A stretch of DNA of 64,000 nucleotides, taken from assembly GCF_039697315.1 (NCBI RefSeq), contig NZ_CP155619.1, forward strand, positions 3,906,001-3,970,000. The letters are read 5' to 3'. The translations under genes were made by a program, and so were the position numbers. Under the pieces are notes generated by a model that saw only the letters and a list, made by a program, of their open reading frames with translations, was not told where the DNA came from and made no database searches. Numbering within the stretch: position 1 is the first letter of the stretch; each line of letters opens with the position of its first letter. This document shows positions 54,357 through 62,313 of the stretch, one piece after another. This DNA is from Pseudomonas abietaniphila (lineage in GTDB: Bacteria; Pseudomonadota; Gammaproteobacteria; Pseudomonadales; Pseudomonadaceae).

Positions 54357-56051
54357 TCAGTCCTTGGTTACCCGGTTTATTTCCTCAAGGCTGGTGACGC
54401 CTTGCATTGCCTTCAGCAGGCCAGAGGTGCGCAAGTCATTGAAGCCGTCCTTGCGCATTTGGGTGGAAATTTCGATGGAGTTGCCTTCTTCCATGATGAT
54501 GCGCTCGAGGGCTGGGGTATTTTTCACCACTTCATAGATGCCCACGCGACCTTTATAACCTCCGTTGCATTGATCGCAGCCTACCGGTGAGTAGAGTTTG
54601 AAGCTGCCAATTCGGTCTTCTGGAAATCCTTCGGCCAGCAGTGTGTCCTTGGGGACATCGATCTCTTTCTTGCAGTGCGGGCAAAGTTTTCGCGCAAGGC
54701 GTTGGGCGATAATCAGATTAATCGCAGTCGCGATGTTAAAGGCTGCAATGCCCATGTGATGAAGGCGCGTCAACGTTTCTGCTGCGCTATTCGTGTGTAG
54801 CGTCGACAGCACCATGTGGCCGGTTTGCGAAGCCTTGATCGCGATTTCAGCCGTTTCGAGGTCGCGGATTTCCCCCACCATAATCACGTCTGGGTCCTGG
54901 CGCAAAAAAGCTCTCAAAGCTTGGGAGAAGTCCATGCCTTGGCGAGGGTTGACGTTGACTTGATTGATGCCCTCCAGGTTGATCTCTACAGGGTCTTCCG
55001 CTGTGGAAATGTTGATGTCGACGGTGTTCAGAATATTCAGGCCCGTATAAAGAGAAACCGTTTTGCCTGAACCCGTTGGCCCTGTCACAAGAATCATGCC
55101 TTGAGGCTGGCGGAGCGCTTGCAGATAGAGCTCCTTTTGCTCCGGCTCATAACCCAAGGCATCAATACCCATTTGGGCACTGGTCGGGTCAAGGATACGC
55201 ATGACGATTTTTTCGCCCCACAACGTAGGGAGCGTGTTCACGCGAAAATCGATGGCGCGGTTCTTCGAAATCCGTAGTTTGATTCGGCCATCCTGAGGCT
55301 TGCGTCGTTCAGAGATGTCCAGCCCAGCCATGACCTTCAATCGAGCCGCGATTCGTCCAGCCAGTTGCGTCGGAGGTTTGGCGACCTCGTGCAAAATGCC
55401 ATCTGTCCGCAGACGCACGCGGAAGATTTTTTCATAGGGCTCAAAGTGGAGGTCCGAGGAGCCAAGGCGGATGGCGTCCAACAGCATCTTGTTGACGAAG
55501 CGAACAACAGGCGCATCCTCGGCATCCACTTCGCCTAAGGTGGTCTCTTTGCTGTCTGTGGTGGACTCGATCTCGAGACTGAGATCAACGTCTGCCATTT
55601 CTCCCAGACCACTATGAGTGTCAAAAAATTTGTCGATGGCGACGCTTAGTTTGTCGTCCTCAACCAGAATGGCTTCCGTGTTCAACCCAGTGCTGAACTG
55701 AATGTCTGTGATTGCCTGATGGTTTGTTGGGTCGGAAACACCCACAAACAGCTTGTTGCCACGTCGCCATAAAGGGAGTGCCGAGTGCTGGCGGACGAGT
55801 TTTTCGCTGACCAGCCCTTTGGGTTGGCTTTCTTTATCGAGGGTGCTGAGGTCGAGGAACGGAAGTCCGAACTGATCCGAGGCGACCTCTGCCAGGGTCA
55901 AACTGTTCACCAGCTTGTTCTGAACCAGATAGCTCACCAGAGAGAGCTTGTCGCGTCGTGCCTGCTGATAGGCCTGCTGTGCAACTTTTTCATTGAGCAG
56001 TTCGGCCACAACGAGTTGTTTGGCCAAACCGGTGAGGACAACATCAGTCAT
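54357..56051 (-). CDS. pilB: Type IV pilus extension ATPase PilB
   Basis: The 564-residue GspE-family ATPase powers pilus extension. The N-terminal MshEN domain (about 1-150) is a known c-di-GMP-binding module. Walker A is GPTGSGKT (324-331), followed by the Asp box TAEDPVEINLEGINQVNV, Walker B DVIMVGEIRD and the His box LSTLHTNSAAETLTRL. A zinc site CPHC...CDQC lies near the C terminus. The ATG at 56051 gives MTDVVLTGLAKQLV; a longer frame to 56108 would invade the pilA promoter region. It is divergent from pilA with 225 bases between starts. Confidence 0.95.
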   Translation of the reverse strand: MTDVVLTGLAKQLVVAELLNEKVAQQAYQQARRDKLSLVSYLVQNKLVNSLTLAEVASDQFGLPFLDLSTLDKESQPKGLVSEKLVRQHSALPLWRRGNKLFVGVSDPTNHQAITDIQFSTGLNTEAILVEDDKLSVAIDKFFDTHSGLGEMADVDLSLEIESTTDSKETTLGEVDAEDAPVVRFVNKMLLDAIRLGSSDLHFEPYEKIFRVRLRTDGILHEVAKPPTQLAGRIAARLKVMAGLDISERRKPQDGRIKLRISKNRAIDFRVNTLPTLWGEKIVMRILDPTSAQMGIDALGYEPEQKELYLQALRQPQGMILVTGPTGSGKTVSLYTGLNILNTVDINISTAEDPVEINLEGINQVNVNPRQGMDFSQALRAFLRQDPDVIMVGEIRDLETAEIAIKASQTGHMVLSTLHTNSAAETLTRLHHMGIAAFNIATAINLIIAQRLARKLCPHCKKEIDVPKDTLLAEGFPEDRIGSFKLYSPVGCDQCNGGYKGRVGIYEVVKNTPALERIIMEEGNSIEISTQMRKDGFNDLRTSGLLKAMQGVTSLEEINRVTKD

Positions 56052-56123
56052 AAAACCACCGAACGCAGACAGTGAGTGGTTTATAGCGTAGTCGGGGCGC
56101 ACTTCCAAATAGATGCTACAGGT

Positions 56124-56140
56124 GTGACAAAAATTGTCAC
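56124..56140. promoter_or_regulatory. Candidate PilR site upstream of pilA
   Basis: GTGACAA-AAA-TTGTCAC is a perfect dyad about 75-90 bases upstream of the sigma-54 -24 element. It contains the TGTC element described for PilR sites in P. aeruginosa. The distance suits an enhancer-type activator. Confidence 0.55.
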
Positions 56141-56211
56141 TTTTTGGCTAAATCAGAGCAAACGCATTGAGCTGGGCGTTCTGAACCCGGCCTGTTTCTG
56201 GGAGGGAAGTT

Positions 56212-56227
56212 TGGCACAAGGCATGCA
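56212..56227 (+). promoter_or_regulatory. Sigma-54 (RpoN) promoter of pilA
   Basis: TGGCAC-AAGGC-ATGCA has GG and GC exactly ten bases apart, as the -24/-12 consensus TGGCAC-N5-TTGCA requires. It stands 50 bases upstream of the pilA ATG. PilR in this window is the expected activator. Confidence 0.85.
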
Positions 56228-56276
56228 AGCACAGCAGTCACCATCACCGCAGCGTCATGATTTTGGAGAAGTACTC

Positions 56277-56684
56277 ATGAAGGCACAAAAAGGTTTCACA
56301 CTTATCGAACTGATGATCGTCGTTGCGATCATCGGTATTCTGGCGGCGATCGCTATCCCGGCTTACTCCAAGTATCAGGCTAAGGCCAAGGTAACTGCTG
56401 GGTATGCTGAGTTGACTGCTTTGAAAACCGGCTACGAAGACCAAATTAATCAGGGCGCGACCCCATCTTCCACCAACATCAACGTCCCAACCTCCTCAAC
56501 CTGCACAGTTACAGTAGGCACTGGCGCAACTGCCTTGGTTTGCACTTTGGTGAACGCACCGCCGGTCGTGAACAGCAAAAAGATTACTCTGGCTCGAACT
56601 GATGATGGAACATGGACATGCACCACCGAGGTTGCCGCCGATTACCAGCCTAAAGGATGTGGCAGCGCTGCAACTGGTGGTTGA
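56277..56684 (+). CDS. pilA: Major type IV pilin PilA
   Basis: The 135-residue prepilin has the six-residue leader MKAQKG and then [20 protein letters not shown], the classic type IVa pilin start with Glu5. The rest has a short alpha-helix-to-beta region and four cysteines in two groups (STCTVTV...VCTLV and WTCTTEV...KGCGS). GGAGAAGT precedes the ATG by a few bases. It has a sigma-54 promoter and a candidate PilR site upstream, and tRNA-Thr begins 37 bases after its stop. No pilin-glycosylation (tfpO-like) gene lies between pilA and the tRNA. Confidence 0.96.
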   Translation: MKAQKGFTLIELMIVVAIIGILAAIAIPAYSKYQAKAKVTAGYAELTALKTGYEDQINQGATPSSTNINVPTSSTCTVTVGTGATALVCTLVNAPPVVNSKKITLARTDDGTWTCTTEVAADYQPKGCGSAATGG

Positions 56685-56721
56685 TAAATCGTTGGCTTAG
56701 CTTTATAAGCTTCGCGAACTA

Positions 56722-56797
56722 GCCGAAATAGCTCAGTCGGTAGAGCAGCGCACTCGTAACGCGAAGGTCGTAGGTTCGATTCCTATTTTCGGCACCA
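56722..56797 (+). tRNA. tRNA-Thr (anticodon CGT)
   Basis: The acceptor GCCGAAA pairs with TTTCGGC, followed by ACCA. The D arm is GCTCAGTCGGTAGAGC, the anticodon loop CTCGTAA gives CGT (56755-56757), and the T loop is TTCGATT. Length 76. It lies just after pilA and is followed by a terminator. Confidence 0.95.
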
Positions 56798-56805
56798 GAA
56801 ACACA

Positions 56806-56838
56806 AAAAGCCCGGTCCTCAAGACCGGGCTTTTCCGT
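56806..56838 (+). terminator. Terminator after tRNA-Thr
   Basis: A 12-bp perfect stem, AAAAGCCCGGTC/GACCGGGCTTTT with a CTCAA loop, ends in CCGTTT. It closes the pilA-tRNA-Thr unit. Confidence 0.9.
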
Positions 56839-56856
56839 TTCCGGAGGGTTCGACAT

Positions 56857-56950
56857 CCTGTAGGAGCGCGCTTGCCCGCGATTGCGGTGTGTCATTCACC
56901 CTCAGTGTTGTCAGACACATAGCAATCGCGAGCAAGCTCACTCCTACAGG
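56857..56950. repeat. REPIN-type element (GTAGGAGCGCGCTTGCCCGCGA type)
   Basis: Imperfect 29-base arms at 56857-56885 and 56922-56950 begin CCTGTAGGAGCG and end CACTCCTACAGG. An inner TGTGTC/GACACA pair strengthens the hairpin. It lies between tRNA-Thr and nadC. Confidence 0.78.
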
Positions 56951-56987
56951 TTTTGCGGTGTTCGTTGAATCAGCGGGACGGCGTCCG

Positions 56988-57836
56988 TCAAGCGCTCAAC
57001 CGCATCGACAAATCCACGGCCTTCACATCTTTGGTCAGCGTCCCTATCGAGATGTAATCCACGCCCGTTTCAGCAATTGTGCGCAAGGTCGCATCGGTCA
57101 CTCCGCCGCTGGCTTCAAGCTTCGCTTTGCCTGCCGTGAGGCGGACGGCTTCGCGCATGTCGTCCAGGCTCAGTTCGTCGAGCATGATGATGTCGGCGCC
57201 GCCGTCGAGGGCTTGTTTGAGTTCGTCGAGGTTTTCGACTTCGACTTCCACCGGTTTGCCCGGCGCAATCTTGTGGGCAGCGGTGATGGCTTCGGCGATG
57301 CCGCCGCAGGCTGCGATGTGGTTTTCCTTGATCAGGAAGGCATCGAACAGGCCGATCCGGTGGTTGTGGCAACCGCCGCAGGTCACGGCGTATTTCTGTG
57401 CCTGTCGCAGGCCCGGCAATGTTTTGCGGGTGTCGAGCAGTTTGACTTGGGTGTCGGCGACCATGTCGGCGTAATGCTGGGCGCGGGTGGCGACGCCTGA
57501 GAGCATCTGCAGGAAGTTGAGCGCGCTGCGCTCGCCTGTCAGCAACGAGCGGGCAGGGCCTTCGAGATGGAACAGAGGTTGGTTGGGTTTGACCCGCTCA
57601 CCGTCGGCGACTTGCCAATGCACCGCGACGCGCTGATCCAGCTGACGAAAAACGCTGTCGACCCAGGCCGTGCCGGCGATCACCGCAGCATCGCGGGAAA
57701 TCACGGTGGCCTTGGCCAGACGCTCGGCGGGAATCAGCTGTGCAGTGATGTCGCCACTGCCGACGTCCTCCAGCAACGCACGGCGTACGTTGGCTTCGAT
57801 CTCGGCGGTCAGCGTGGCAAGACGTAGATTCGGCAT
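56988..57836 (-). CDS. nadC: Nicotinate-nucleotide diphosphorylase (carboxylating)
   Basis: The 282-residue enzyme converts quinolinate and PRPP to nicotinate mononucleotide for NAD synthesis. Diagnostic blocks are [61 protein letters not shown], and [24 protein letters not shown]. The ATG at 57836 has TGGAG six bases upstream; a GTG at 57848 is possible but less well supported. In Pseudomonas nadC regularly neighbours ampD, as here with a DUF1631 gene between. Confidence 0.96.
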   Translation of the reverse strand: MPNLRLATLTAEIEANVRRALLEDVGSGDITAQLIPAERLAKATVISRDAAVIAGTAWVDSVFRQLDQRVAVHWQVADGERVKPNQPLFHLEGPARSLLTGERSALNFLQMLSGVATRAQHYADMVADTQVKLLDTRKTLPGLRQAQKYAVTCGGCHNHRIGLFDAFLIKENHIAACGGIAEAITAAHKIAPGKPVEVEVENLDELKQALDGGADIIMLDELSLDDMREAVRLTAGKAKLEASGGVTDATLRTIAETGVDYISIGTLTKDVKAVDLSMRLSA

Positions 57837-58221
57837 ATCGGGCTCCACTTACTAAGTGCCCGGAGTATAAGGCAGTCGACTGTACCAACCCACATGCGTG
57901 ACACCACGCGTTTGAGTGTATCAGCTGCACTTTGTCGGTTTTTTCGCTTCTTATGCGACAGATTGCGATTTTCGCGGTCTATCGCTGCACATGATTCTTC
58001 GTCCCCTCCTACTATTTCAATCAAGGCGAAGAGTCCGCTGGCGAGCGGGCAGCATTTAAAACATAATTCGCCTTGCATTTGACGTCATAGCTTTGACGTT
58101 CCGCCTGTACACCCCAGGGACAACACCTTTGAGCGCCGTCCAATCGGAGGCTTCCTCCGTTTGTGATCAGGTTGTGGCTGTGCATTCGTTGTTGAGTGAT
58201 GTTGGATGAAAGGAGTCCTTG
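57837..58221. other. Divergent nadC / DUF1631 intergenic region
   Basis: I see no gene in these 385 bases. They contain a direct repeat TTTGACGT (58078-58085 and 58092-58099), the first copy overlapping the palindrome TGACGTCA, and a small hairpin CGGAGG/CCTCCG (58145-58159). AGGAG at 58211 is the ribosome site of the DUF1631 gene. No convincing sigma-70 promoter was found by eye. Confidence 0.5.
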
Positions 58222-60456
58222 ATGCAGAACGACAATAAAGTGGTGCCCTTGAGCAAAACGGGGCCGGATATTCCGGGGTCTTCGCCTGTCGCTCGGCTGC
58301 CCGTCGTTCTGTTGCAGGTGCGCGACAAAGCCGCGCAGCAACTCAAGGAAAGCCTGCAGACCCTCTTCGATAACGCCGATGACACCTTGTTTGAAATGGC
58401 GGACCGGGCGCATAACAACGCCGAACAGAATGTCTTTTTTGAAGCCATGCGCGACCTGCGCCTGAAGCGAAAGAGCATCGAACGTAACTTCCTGGACAAA
58501 TTCTTCGAGGCGTTTCTGCGCCTCGGTCAGTACGAGCTCGCCGAGCCGATCCTTGCTGAACCTGTTTCTTTCGACAAACTCGCGCTGGTTCACAACGACG
58601 ACCTCGAGCGCACGGTGGCCGTCGATGCCATGGTGACCAAGGTCGTGAACCGCGATGGTGTGGCGCTGAGCCAGCTCACCACGCGTTTGAACGAACTCAT
58701 TCCGCAACCGCTGACCGACGAAACCAACCCGCTTGGTCCGACCCTGCTGTGCGATTTCTTTTTGCAGGCCGGTCGCAATCTCGGCGTCGAGATCAAGGTC
58801 AAGCTGATCATCCTCAAGCTGTTTGAAAAGTACGCGTTGACCAACGCTGATCAGCTGTATGAAGAGGCCAACCTGCTGCTGATATCTGCGGGTGTGTTGC
58901 CGGACCTGAAAGTATTGCCGTCGCGTCGCTCGACCGATCGTTCCACCAGCTCGGCGACTGAAGCCCAGCGCGCTGACAGCGCGGCGCTTGTTCAGGCCGC
59001 CGAGAAGCTCGACAAGAGCGTTCAGGAAGTTTTCTCCGCCTTGCAGGAGCTGCTGGTCCATGTGCGCGGTAACCTGACGCCACATCCGGACAGCAACGCC
59101 GAGGCTCGCCCGATTTCAAGCCAGGACCTGCTGCGCCTGTTGTCGCATCTGCAGCAATACGTACCCCGCGCCGAGAACCCGGACGACTTCGACTTGCGTG
59201 CGCAACTGGAGCAACTGATCGGTCGTGTAAGTGCCCGCAGCGGTAAATTCCGCACGGTCGGCACCATCGACGAGGACGTGATCAACCTCATCTCGATGCT
59301 CTTCGAATTCATTCTCGATGACCGTAACCTGCCAGGCTCGTTGCGTGCATTGATTGGCCGTTTACAGATCCCGATGCTCAAGGTCGCCGTCATCGACAAG
59401 AGTTTCTTCAGCCGCGGCAGCCATCCTGCCCGTCGTCTGTTGAATGAAATCGCGTCGGCGGCACTGGGCTGGGGCGGGCGTGACGACAGCCAGCGGGATT
59501 CGCTGTACACGCGCATCGATCAGATCGTGCAACGCCTGTTGCACGACTTCGTCGATGACCCGGCGATCTTCACCGAACTGCTGGTCGACTTCCTGGCCTT
59601 TACCAGTGACGAACGTCGCCGCAGTGAGCTGCTGGAACAACGCACCCGTGATGCCGAAGAAGGCCGCGCGCTGGCCGAACTGGCGCGTCAGCGGGTTCAG
59701 CAAGCGCTCAATGATCGCCTGCTGGGGCGCACGCTGCCGGAAGTTGTCGTGCGTCTGTTGCAGGAAGCCTGGAGTAAAGTCCTGCTGCTCACCTGTCTCA
59801 AGCACGGCGAGCAGTCAGTTGAGTGGGCGGCCGGTCTTCAAGCGATGGACGATCTGATCTGGAGCGTTGAGCCCCATGACGAGCCGGACGCCCGTCAGCG
59901 TCTACTCGAGCTGGTGCCGGGTCTGTTGAAGTCGCTGCGCGATGGTCTGAGCAGTGCCGCGTTCGACCCGTTCGCCACCAGCGAGTTTTTCAGCCAGCTC
60001 GAAGCGTTGCATGTGCAGGCATTCAATCACGTGGCCCGTCCGGCCGGTGACGCGGATGAAGTCGTGGCCGATGAGCCGGGTGACGGCCCGACGATGATGG
60101 CCGTTGTTGAAGAAATCGTGCTGGTCGCGCCGGGCGAGCAGGTCATCAGCGAGCCTTCTCTGCATTTGCCCGAGAACGATGAGGGGCTGATGCAAGTCGA
60201 CAAACTACGCTTGGGAAGCTGGGTTGAAATCCAGGAAGACGAAGACCACAAGCTGCGTTGCAAGCTGGCGGCGATCGTTGAGCCGAGCGGACGCTATGTG
60301 TTCGTCAACCGCACGGGCATGAAGGTCCTGGAAAAGACGCGCATGGGCCTGGCGGTCGAATTCCGTCGCGGCACGATTCGCGTGCTGGACGATTCGCTGC
60401 TGTTCGACCGGGCGCTGGAGTCGGTGCTGGGGAATCTGCGCAAGCTCAAAGGCTGA
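58222..60456 (+). CDS. DUF1631 family protein
   Basis: The 744-residue cytoplasmic protein matches the DUF1631 family of unknown function. Its N-terminal 600 residues are mostly helical (for example LRLKRKSIERNFLDKFFEAF and VVRLLQEAWSKVLLLTCLK). The C-terminal 85 residues (LRLGSWVEIQEDEDHKLRCKL then GRYVFVNRTGMKVLEKTRM) form a small beta domain that recalls PilZ-like folds but lacks the RxxxR c-di-GMP signature. AGGAG six bases upstream selects the ATG at 58222 over the TTG just before. It is divergent from nadC and upstream of ampD; a role has not been established as far as I know. Confidence 0.85.
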   Translation: MQNDNKVVPLSKTGPDIPGSSPVARLPVVLLQVRDKAAQQLKESLQTLFDNADDTLFEMADRAHNNAEQNVFFEAMRDLRLKRKSIERNFLDKFFEAFLRLGQYELAEPILAEPVSFDKLALVHNDDLERTVAVDAMVTKVVNRDGVALSQLTTRLNELIPQPLTDETNPLGPTLLCDFFLQAGRNLGVEIKVKLIILKLFEKYALTNADQLYEEANLLLISAGVLPDLKVLPSRRSTDRSTSSATEAQRADSAALVQAAEKLDKSVQEVFSALQELLVHVRGNLTPHPDSNAEARPISSQDLLRLLSHLQQYVPRAENPDDFDLRAQLEQLIGRVSARSGKFRTVGTIDEDVINLISMLFEFILDDRNLPGSLRALIGRLQIPMLKVAVIDKSFFSRGSHPARRLLNEIASAALGWGGRDDSQRDSLYTRIDQIVQRLLHDFVDDPAIFTELLVDFLAFTSDERRRSELLEQRTRDAEEGRALAELARQRVQQALNDRLLGRTLPEVVVRLLQEAWSKVLLLTCLKHGEQSVEWAAGLQAMDDLIWSVEPHDEPDARQRLLELVPGLLKSLRDGLSSAAFDPFATSEFFSQLEALHVQAFNHVARPAGDADEVVADEPGDGPTMMAVVEEIVLVAPGEQVISEPSLHLPENDEGLMQVDKLRLGSWVEIQEDEDHKLRCKLAAIVEPSGRYVFVNRTGMKVLEKTRMGLAVEFRRGTIRVLDDSLLFDRALESVLGNLRKLKG

Positions 60457-60486
60457 GCCGCTTCGCCCTCCCACAGGTTATTCGTC

Positions 60487-60543
60487 GCGGGCACGGTCAA
60501 GTGCCCGCACAGAACCCATCGGCGAATCGAATCACGATTCGCC
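60487..60543 (+). other. Two perfect hairpins between the DUF1631 gene and ampD
   Basis: GCGGGCAC/GTGCCCGC (60487-60508) and GGCGAATCG/CGATTCGCC (60521-60543) are both perfect stems with no T run after them. They may be REP-derived or attenuating structures; neither looks like a normal terminator. Confidence 0.5.
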
Positions 60544-60606
60544 GCCCACATCGTTTCTCATCACGGGCATACTGGCCGCTGTCGATTCACGTTCCAAGGA
60601 CCCTCC

Positions 60607-61155
60607 ATGCAATTGGACCCTGCCACGGGTTGGTGCCATGGCGCGCACCATTGCCCTTCGCCCAACTTCAATGCTCGCCCCGAAGCCGAGATCTCGTTGC
60701 TGGTGATTCACAACATCAGCCTGCCGCCGGCTCAGTTCAAGACGGGCAAGGTGCAGGAATTCTTTCAGAACCGGCTGGACGTCACAGAGCATCCCTACTT
60801 TGAAGGCATCGCTGAACTGCGGGTGTCCGCGCATTTTCTGATCGAGCGCGACGGCGAACTCACGCAGTTCGTGTCCTGTCTGGATCGGGCGTGGCATGCC
60901 GGTGTATCGGTGTTCGACGGGCGTGAGACGTGCAACGACTTTTCCGTGGGTATCGAGCTGGAAGGCACTGACGATCAGCCTTTCACCGATGCGCAATACG
61001 ACACGCTGATCGCCCTGACCCGACAGTTGCAGTCGGCATGGCCTGCGATCACCCCACTACGAATAACCGGGCACAGCGACATCGCGCCGGGACGCAAGAC
61101 CGATCCGGGGCCATGCTTTGACTGGGCACGGTTTCGTTCGGCTTTGCAGGACTGA
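60607..61155 (+). CDS. ampD: 1,6-anhydro-N-acetylmuramyl-L-alanine amidase AmpD
   Basis: The 182-residue cytosolic zinc amidase removes the peptide from anhydro-muropeptides during cell-wall recycling and so keeps ampC repressed. The amidase-2 fold is clear: LLVIHNISLP (zinc His near 35), VSAHFLIERDGELTQFV, CNDFSVGIELEGTD, and ITGHSDIAPGRKTDPGPCFDW with the second zinc His and Asp. Length is normal. ampE follows 15 bases later. Confidence 0.95.
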   Translation: MQLDPATGWCHGAHHCPSPNFNARPEAEISLLVIHNISLPPAQFKTGKVQEFFQNRLDVTEHPYFEGIAELRVSAHFLIERDGELTQFVSCLDRAWHAGVSVFDGRETCNDFSVGIELEGTDDQPFTDAQYDTLIALTRQLQSAWPAITPLRITGHSDIAPGRKTDPGPCFDWARFRSALQD

Positions 61156-61170
61156 ATCAAGGAGCTGGTG

Positions 61171-62007
61171 ATGAGTTTTCTGGTGTTGCTGTTGGCCGTG
61201 TGGGTCGAGAAATTCTCTGCCCTGCGTCAGCGTGTTCAGCGCGATGCGCCCTGGTTGAATCAGCTGGGACGGCTTGAGTCGAACCCACGCACAGCCAAGC
61301 GGCCTTGGTGGATCCTGACGCTGACGATCCTGTTTCCGTTGTTGCTGCTGGCGCTGGTGCTTTGGATTGTCGGCTCGGTGGCGTATGGCTGGCTAGCGCT
61401 GCCGATTCATCTGTTGGTACTGATCTACAGCCTGGGCCGTGGCGATATCAAAGCCAATCTGGGTTCATTTCGCGACGCCTGTCGACGTGGTAATCAAGAG
61501 GCGGCGGTGCTGGTGGCCGATCGGGACCTGGGGGTTCAGGCGGAAAATGAAGAACAGCTGTTGGGCGGTGTGCAGACGTATTTGTTGTGGCAGGTCTATC
61601 AGGGTTTCTTCGCGGTGATCTTCTGGTATTTCGTGCTGGGCCCTGTCGCCGCATTGGCCTACCGATTGCTGGCGCTGGCGTCTGAGCATGGCAAGACCCC
61701 GGCGCTGGTGGAGCGCGCCACGCAACTGCGCCATGCATTCGATTGGGTGCCTGTGCGTCTGCTGGCCGCAAGCTTTGCATTGGTCGGCAACTTCGTCGCG
61801 GTCAGCCGCGTGATGCTCACTGAATTGCTCAACTGGAACATCAGCGCGGCCGGGCTGATCACCCGGGCCGGTTGCGTGGCCGGCGAAGTGCCTGCGCCGG
61901 TCGTGGGCGCGGAAGGCGTGAACAGCCTAGACGTATTGTGGGAATTGCTGATTCGTTCGGCGATTGTCTGGTACGCCGGATTTGCCTTGTTTACGCTGTT
62001 TGTTTGA
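61171..62007 (+). CDS. ampE: Regulatory signalling modulator protein AmpE
   Basis: The 278-residue inner-membrane protein is cotranscribed with ampD and has a cofactor-like, poorly defined role in beta-lactamase regulation; it is related to CobD/CbiB membrane proteins. It has four hydrophobic regions, SLGRGDIKANLGSFRDACRRGN and QAENEEQLLGGVQTYLLWQVYQGFFAVIFWYFVLGP. AAGGAG stands six bases before the ATG at 61171; a GTG just upstream is less well placed. Downstream, 306 bases separate it from the antiporter. Confidence 0.9.
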   Translation: MSFLVLLLAVWVEKFSALRQRVQRDAPWLNQLGRLESNPRTAKRPWWILTLTILFPLLLLALVLWIVGSVAYGWLALPIHLLVLIYSLGRGDIKANLGSFRDACRRGNQEAAVLVADRDLGVQAENEEQLLGGVQTYLLWQVYQGFFAVIFWYFVLGPVAALAYRLLALASEHGKTPALVERATQLRHAFDWVPVRLLAASFALVGNFVAVSRVMLTELLNWNISAAGLITRAGCVAGEVPAPVVGAEGVNSLDVLWELLIRSAIVWYAGFALFTLFV

Positions 62008-62079
62008 AAGCGTTGCGTTACCCGCTGTGCTTTGAACACGCAGATCCACTAACCGAATGGATGGGTTTCTGATCGCGCC

Positions 62080-62093
62080 TTGACCTGTGTCAA
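62080..62093. promoter_or_regulatory. ANR/FNR-type box upstream of the antiporter-decarboxylase genes
   Basis: TTGAC-CTGT-GTCAA matches the FNR-type layout TTGAT-N4-ATCAA with two changes. TACGCT at 62115-62120 would be a -10 at class II distance. The rest of 62008-62313 shows no gene; a leader of about 190 bases would precede the ATG. Oxygen-responsive control is inferred, by analogy with the ANR-driven arcD promoter. Confidence 0.45.
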
Positions 62094-62313
62094 GCGCGGT
62101 CTGCGTCCTGCCGTTACGCTCTCTCCTGTATTTTCCTTCGCGCAAACCGTATGAACGGTGTGAACTTTACCGACGTTCAATACAGTCACTATTTATTCCG
62201 AAGTTGTTAAAAAGTGGCTTTTCGCTAGCAGCTAAAGACATGTCCATTTCTTGCTTAGTGAGAATCTTTTGCTATAGCTAAAAGCCTCTCACTTCATCCT
62301 ATGAGGCAACGGA

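Noticed and set aside
56722..56797. tRNA-Thr beside pilA as an island attachment site
   Set aside because: No integrase, no direct repeat of the tRNA 3' end and no foreign block follow; nadC begins after a terminator and a REP element.
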